A stretch of DNA of 6,910 nt, taken from contig JAEZWE010000174.1 of the NCBI GenBank assembly GCA_023420435.1, forward strand, positions 1 through 6,910. The letters are read 5' to 3'. The stretch's first letter is position 1; each line of letters starts with the position of its first letter. The notes under the pieces were generated by a model that was given only the letters and a program-made list of their open reading frames with translations, searched no databases and was not told the DNA's origin. Both the position numbers and the translations under genes were made by a program. This DNA is from Bacteroidota bacterium (GTDB lineage: Bacteria > Bacteroidota > Bacteroidia > Flavobacteriales > Weeksellaceae). This document shows positions 5,195-6,910 of this stretch, one piece after another.

Positions 5195-6256
5195 GTGGAT
5201 TTATTTTTCATCATTTTTTCGGTTTTGCTGATTGTTTTAGGTGTTTTGCCACTCATCAAAAACCAACATTGGGTTTTTCGTGTTCCGGAATTCATGAAAA
5301 TCCATTTGTTCTTTTTTCAAATTCTTGCGATTGTCGGAATGTTTATTTGGAATGAAAAAAACGTCTGGTTTTGGCTGATTAATGCCATACAGATTGGTTT
5401 TATCATTTATCACGGCTCTATTCTTTTCAAATTCACCAGTTTTTATAAAAAAAATAATTCTTCCAGTTTTGATTGTGCAACTGTGAAAGTAATTTCTACC
5501 AATATTTATCAGTTTAACACTGATTTCAAGCGTTTTAAAAATTTAATTAAAAAGGAAAATCCTGATATTTTTATTACCATAGAAAGCAACAAAATTTGGG
5601 AAAGAGAGTTGAGCGAACTGGAAAACGATTTTCCGCATACCGAAAAAGTTCCTTTGGAAAATACTTATGGAATGCATCTTTACAGTAAAATACCTTTTCA
5701 GGAAGTAAAAACCCATTTTTTTGTAGCAGATGATCTTCCCAGTATTGAAGCACATTTTAAGTTTGAAAATGGTGAAGATTTTGTGGTTTTTGCGGTTCAT
5801 CCACCTCCACCAAGTCCAACAGAAGAAGATACTTCAAAAGAGCGTGACGGTGATTTGTTGAGCATTGCAAAACGGGTAAAAAAAATTGGAAAACCGGTTT
5901 TGGTGATTGGTGATTTTAATACCGTGGCTTGGTCGGAAATTTCTTCACTTTTTAGAAAAAACAGCGGTTTAATTGATGGAAGAGTTGGTCGTGGTATTTT
6001 AGCCTCTTTTCATGCGAAATATTGGTTTTTGAGAATTCCATTAGACTTGGTTTTCCACAGTGCCGAACTGTTTTTAAAAGATTTAAAAGTCTTAGAAGCC
6101 ATTGGTTCCGATCATTTTCCAATTCGTTGTGAGTTTGGAATTTGCAAATCCGATGATTCTCAAAAAAATGAAATAGAACATTTGGAAGACGATGAACACG
6201 AAGAAACGAAGGAATTAATTGAGGAAGGTAAGGAAGAAAAAAGTAAAAACAGATAA
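5195..6256 (+). CDS. Membrane-anchored endonuclease/exonuclease/phosphatase-family protein
   Basis: This 353-residue protein has three N-terminal membrane segments (about 3-21, 34-52 and 57-79) followed by an EEP (DNase I/AP endonuclease-like) metal-dependent hydrolase domain at 95-315. The catalytic set is complete: Asn103 in STNIYQ, Glu130 in TIES, His202 in FAVHPPPP, Asp240 and Asn242 in GDFN, Asp284 in PLDLVF, and Asp306-His307 in GSDHFP. The layout resembles YafD-like proteins, whose substrates (nucleic acid, phospholipid or inositol phosphate) are not settled by sequence. Lys/Arg residues after segments 1 and 3 favour a cytoplasmic catalytic domain, but this is tentative. The tail from about 317 is strongly acidic (rich in Glu and Asp) with no recognisable domain. 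The start is taken as GTG at 5195, because it preserves the first membrane helix; the next Met is residue 34. It diverges from purK and converges on the NTF2-like gene with a 2-bp gap. Confidence 0.87.
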   Translation: MDLFFIIFSVLLIVLGVLPLIKNQHWVFRVPEFMKIHLFFFQILAIVGMFIWNEKNVWFWLINAIQIGFIIYHGSILFKFTSFYKKNNSSSFDCATVKVISTNIYQFNTDFKRFKNLIKKENPDIFITIESNKIWERELSELENDFPHTEKVPLENTYGMHLYSKIPFQEVKTHFFVADDLPSIEAHFKFENGEDFVVFAVHPPPPSPTEEDTSKERDGDLLSIAKRVKKIGKPVLVIGDFNTVAWSEISSLFRKNSGLIDGRVGRGILASFHAKYWFLRIPLDLVFHSAELFLKDLKVLEAIGSDHFPIRCEFGICKSDDSQKNEIEHLEDDEHEETKELIEEGKEEKSKNR

Positions 6257-6276
6257 GTTTACTTACAATTTTCTTC
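6233..6276. terminator. AT-rich hairpin across the convergent gene ends
   Basis: GAAGAAAA and AAGTAAA (6233-6247) pair with TTTACTT (6258-6264) and TTTTCTTC (6269-6276), with a 10-nt loop and a 4-nt bulge on the right arm. The structure spans the stop codons of both convergent genes. It has few G-C pairs, so it would be a weak bidirectional terminator at best, and part of the left arm encodes the acidic tail of the EEP protein. Confidence 0.35.
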
Positions 6277-6696
6277 TCTTCGGGTATCGATTAAATATTG
6301 AATTTTCCAAACATTATTTCGTTTCACGAGTTGAAAACTATTCACGCCGCAATGTAAAAATTTTCCTTGAAAATAGAATTGATAAGGTGTCCAAACCGAA
6401 GCCAGATTTCCGTCGATTTTGATGGATTCAAAAACAATTTTTTCGTCTAAATCTCCTTTTTTGAAATTGGAAACCGATTTTGCAAATTTTCGAAAATCTT
6501 CTGAATGAACTTCTGTTTTGGAATTGATGGTTTGCATTACCGCATTTTCCGAAAATGTGCTTTTAACAGAGATAGAATCGGCATTTCGCATTCCTTCGAA
6601 AAGTTGATTGATGGTTTTTTGGATGGCAAGTTCTTCTTGATTTTGCGAAAAACAAAAATTTGAAATGAAGAGAAAAAGTAATGCTATTTTTTTCAT
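6259..6696 (-). CDS. Secreted NTF2-like (SnoaL/lumazine-binding-like) protein
   Basis: This is a small exported protein with an NTF2-like cone fold, a type common in flavobacteria. From the ATG at 6696 it has 145 residues. It opens MKKIALLFLFISNFCFSQ, a clear signal peptide with likely cleavage after Gln18. The mature part begins with the helix LAIQKTINQLFEGMRNADS and continues SVKSTFSENAVMQTI, the pattern of SnoaL or 'putative lumazine-binding' families. The C-terminal strands VWTPYQFYF, VNSFQLVKRNNVWKIQYLID end in DTRREENCK. No catalytic residues can be named, so function is unknown; such domains may bind small ligands or act as enzymes. A TTG at 6723 in the same frame would add nine residues before the signal peptide and is less likely. 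It converges with the EEP gene. Confidence 0.82.
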   Translation of the reverse strand: MKKIALLFLFISNFCFSQNQEELAIQKTINQLFEGMRNADSISVKSTFSENAVMQTINSKTEVHSEDFRKFAKSVSNFKKGDLDEKIVFESIKIDGNLASVWTPYQFYFQGKFLHCGVNSFQLVKRNNVWKIQYLIDTRREENCK

Positions 6697-6838
6697 AGAA
6701 CTTTTTAAAATAAGTTTTCCCAATTACTGAATCAAAATCATCTGATGGTTTTTTTTCCTTAAAATTCTGGCTCAACATTTAAAAATTCGGTATAAAATCT
6801 ATTTATTATTGAAATAAAAATGTTGCTGATTTCTTTAA
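6697..6838. other. Upstream region of the NTF2-like gene
   Basis: This AT-rich stretch has no convincing gene. On the minus strand TGATTTTG (6741-6734) is one mismatch from the Bacteroidota -7 element but lacks a -33 partner. CAACATTT (6773-6780) and AAATGTTG (6818-6825) form a perfect 8-bp inverted repeat with a 37-bp spacer. No terminator with a stable GC stem is visible. Confidence 0.35.
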
Positions 6839-6910
6839 TTATTTTTTAAATTGGTAGGGAATTCTGTACCTCTTTTTAAATGCTCTGCTCATTGAAGAAA
6901 TGTCCAAAAC
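6839..6910 (-). CDS. Possible C-terminal end of an unidentified protein (partial)
   Basis: On the minus strand a frame is open from the right edge of the window to a TAA at 6841-6839 and would encode 23 residues ending MSRAFKKRYRIPYQFKK. The basic, aromatic composition is protein-like, and the SRAFKKRY segment is loosely like the end of an AraC-type helix-turn-helix, though the spacing to the Pro is one residue short. The other two minus frames stop within 10 codons of the edge. The start lies outside the window, so identity cannot be established. Confidence 0.35.
   Translation of the reverse strand, partial: VLDISSMSRAFKKRYRIPYQFKK

Noticed and set aside
5543..5800. Minus-strand open frame opposite the EEP-family gene
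   Set aside because: It is antisense to a region encoding conserved catalytic residues and shows no domain or signal of its own.
6219..6422. Plus-strand open frame starting in the end of the EEP gene and running across the NTF2-like gene
   Set aside because: It overlaps two better-supported genes and has no recognisable motif or initiation context.
6697..6723. TTG start at 6723 for the NTF2-like protein
   Set aside because: It would put nine residues with several lysines before a classical signal peptide; the ATG at 6696 begins the signal peptide directly.
6563..6778. Minus-strand 71-codon frame beginning upstream of the NTF2-like gene
   Set aside because: The first 27 or so codons lie in the intergenic region and look mildly protein-like, but the rest runs out of frame through the signal peptide and mature part of the NTF2-like gene.
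6773..6825. CAACATTT/AAATGTTG inverted repeat as a transposon end or small RNA
   Set aside because: Arms are only 8 bp with a 37-bp AT-rich spacer; there is no transposase, target duplication or terminator nearby.
1..6910. A defence island, CRISPR array, insertion sequence or toxin-antitoxin system
   Set aside because: All recognised genes are metabolic, stress, regulatory or exported proteins, and no spaced palindromic array, transposase or long terminal inverted repeat is present.

Overview
The window looks like an ordinary stretch of chromosome from a flavobacterium, most likely of the Chryseobacterium/Weeksellaceae type. The basis is AT-rich DNA, lysine- and isoleucine-rich proteins, A-rich leaders without Shine-Dalgarno sequences, TAnnTTTG-like promoter elements of the Bacteroidota kind, and signal peptides ending in a short Phe/Ser-Gln motif. 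I see no rRNA, tRNA, CRISPR array, insertion sequence, phage gene or toxin-antitoxin pair. All complete genes appear intact.

Layout from left to right. An Lrp/AsnC-family regulator (minus) is transcribed away from a PLP-dependent sulfur amino acid lyase resembling plant-type methionine gamma-lyase (plus). The 155 bp between them holds a perfect 10-bp inverted repeat and a good candidate promoter. A strong hairpin follows the lyase, and only 11 bp later a secreted alpha/beta-hydrolase esterase begins (plus). The esterase converges on a Dps ferritin-like protein (minus), and one 12-bp-stem terminator fills the gap and serves both strands. Upstream of dps come purE and purK (both minus), separated by 179 bp that contains degenerate heptamer repeats. 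purK diverges from a membrane-anchored endonuclease/exonuclease/phosphatase-family protein (plus). That gene converges, with 2 bp to spare, on a secreted NTF2-like protein (minus). The last 72 bp may hold the C-terminal end of another minus-strand gene that continues outside the window.

How the genes work together. The regulator and lyase form a plausible amino-acid-responsive catabolic pair, similar in logic to mdeR-mdeA of Pseudomonas. PurK and PurE carry out two consecutive steps of de novo purine synthesis, from AIR to N5-CAIR to CAIR. Dps is a stress protein that stores iron and protects DNA. The esterase, the EEP-domain protein and the NTF2-like protein have no evident link to these pathways.

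I did not find a new defence or mobile system. The most useful leads are the Lrp/lyase divergent region, the family placement of the lyase, the paired hairpins at convergent gene ends, and the repeats next to the pur genes.
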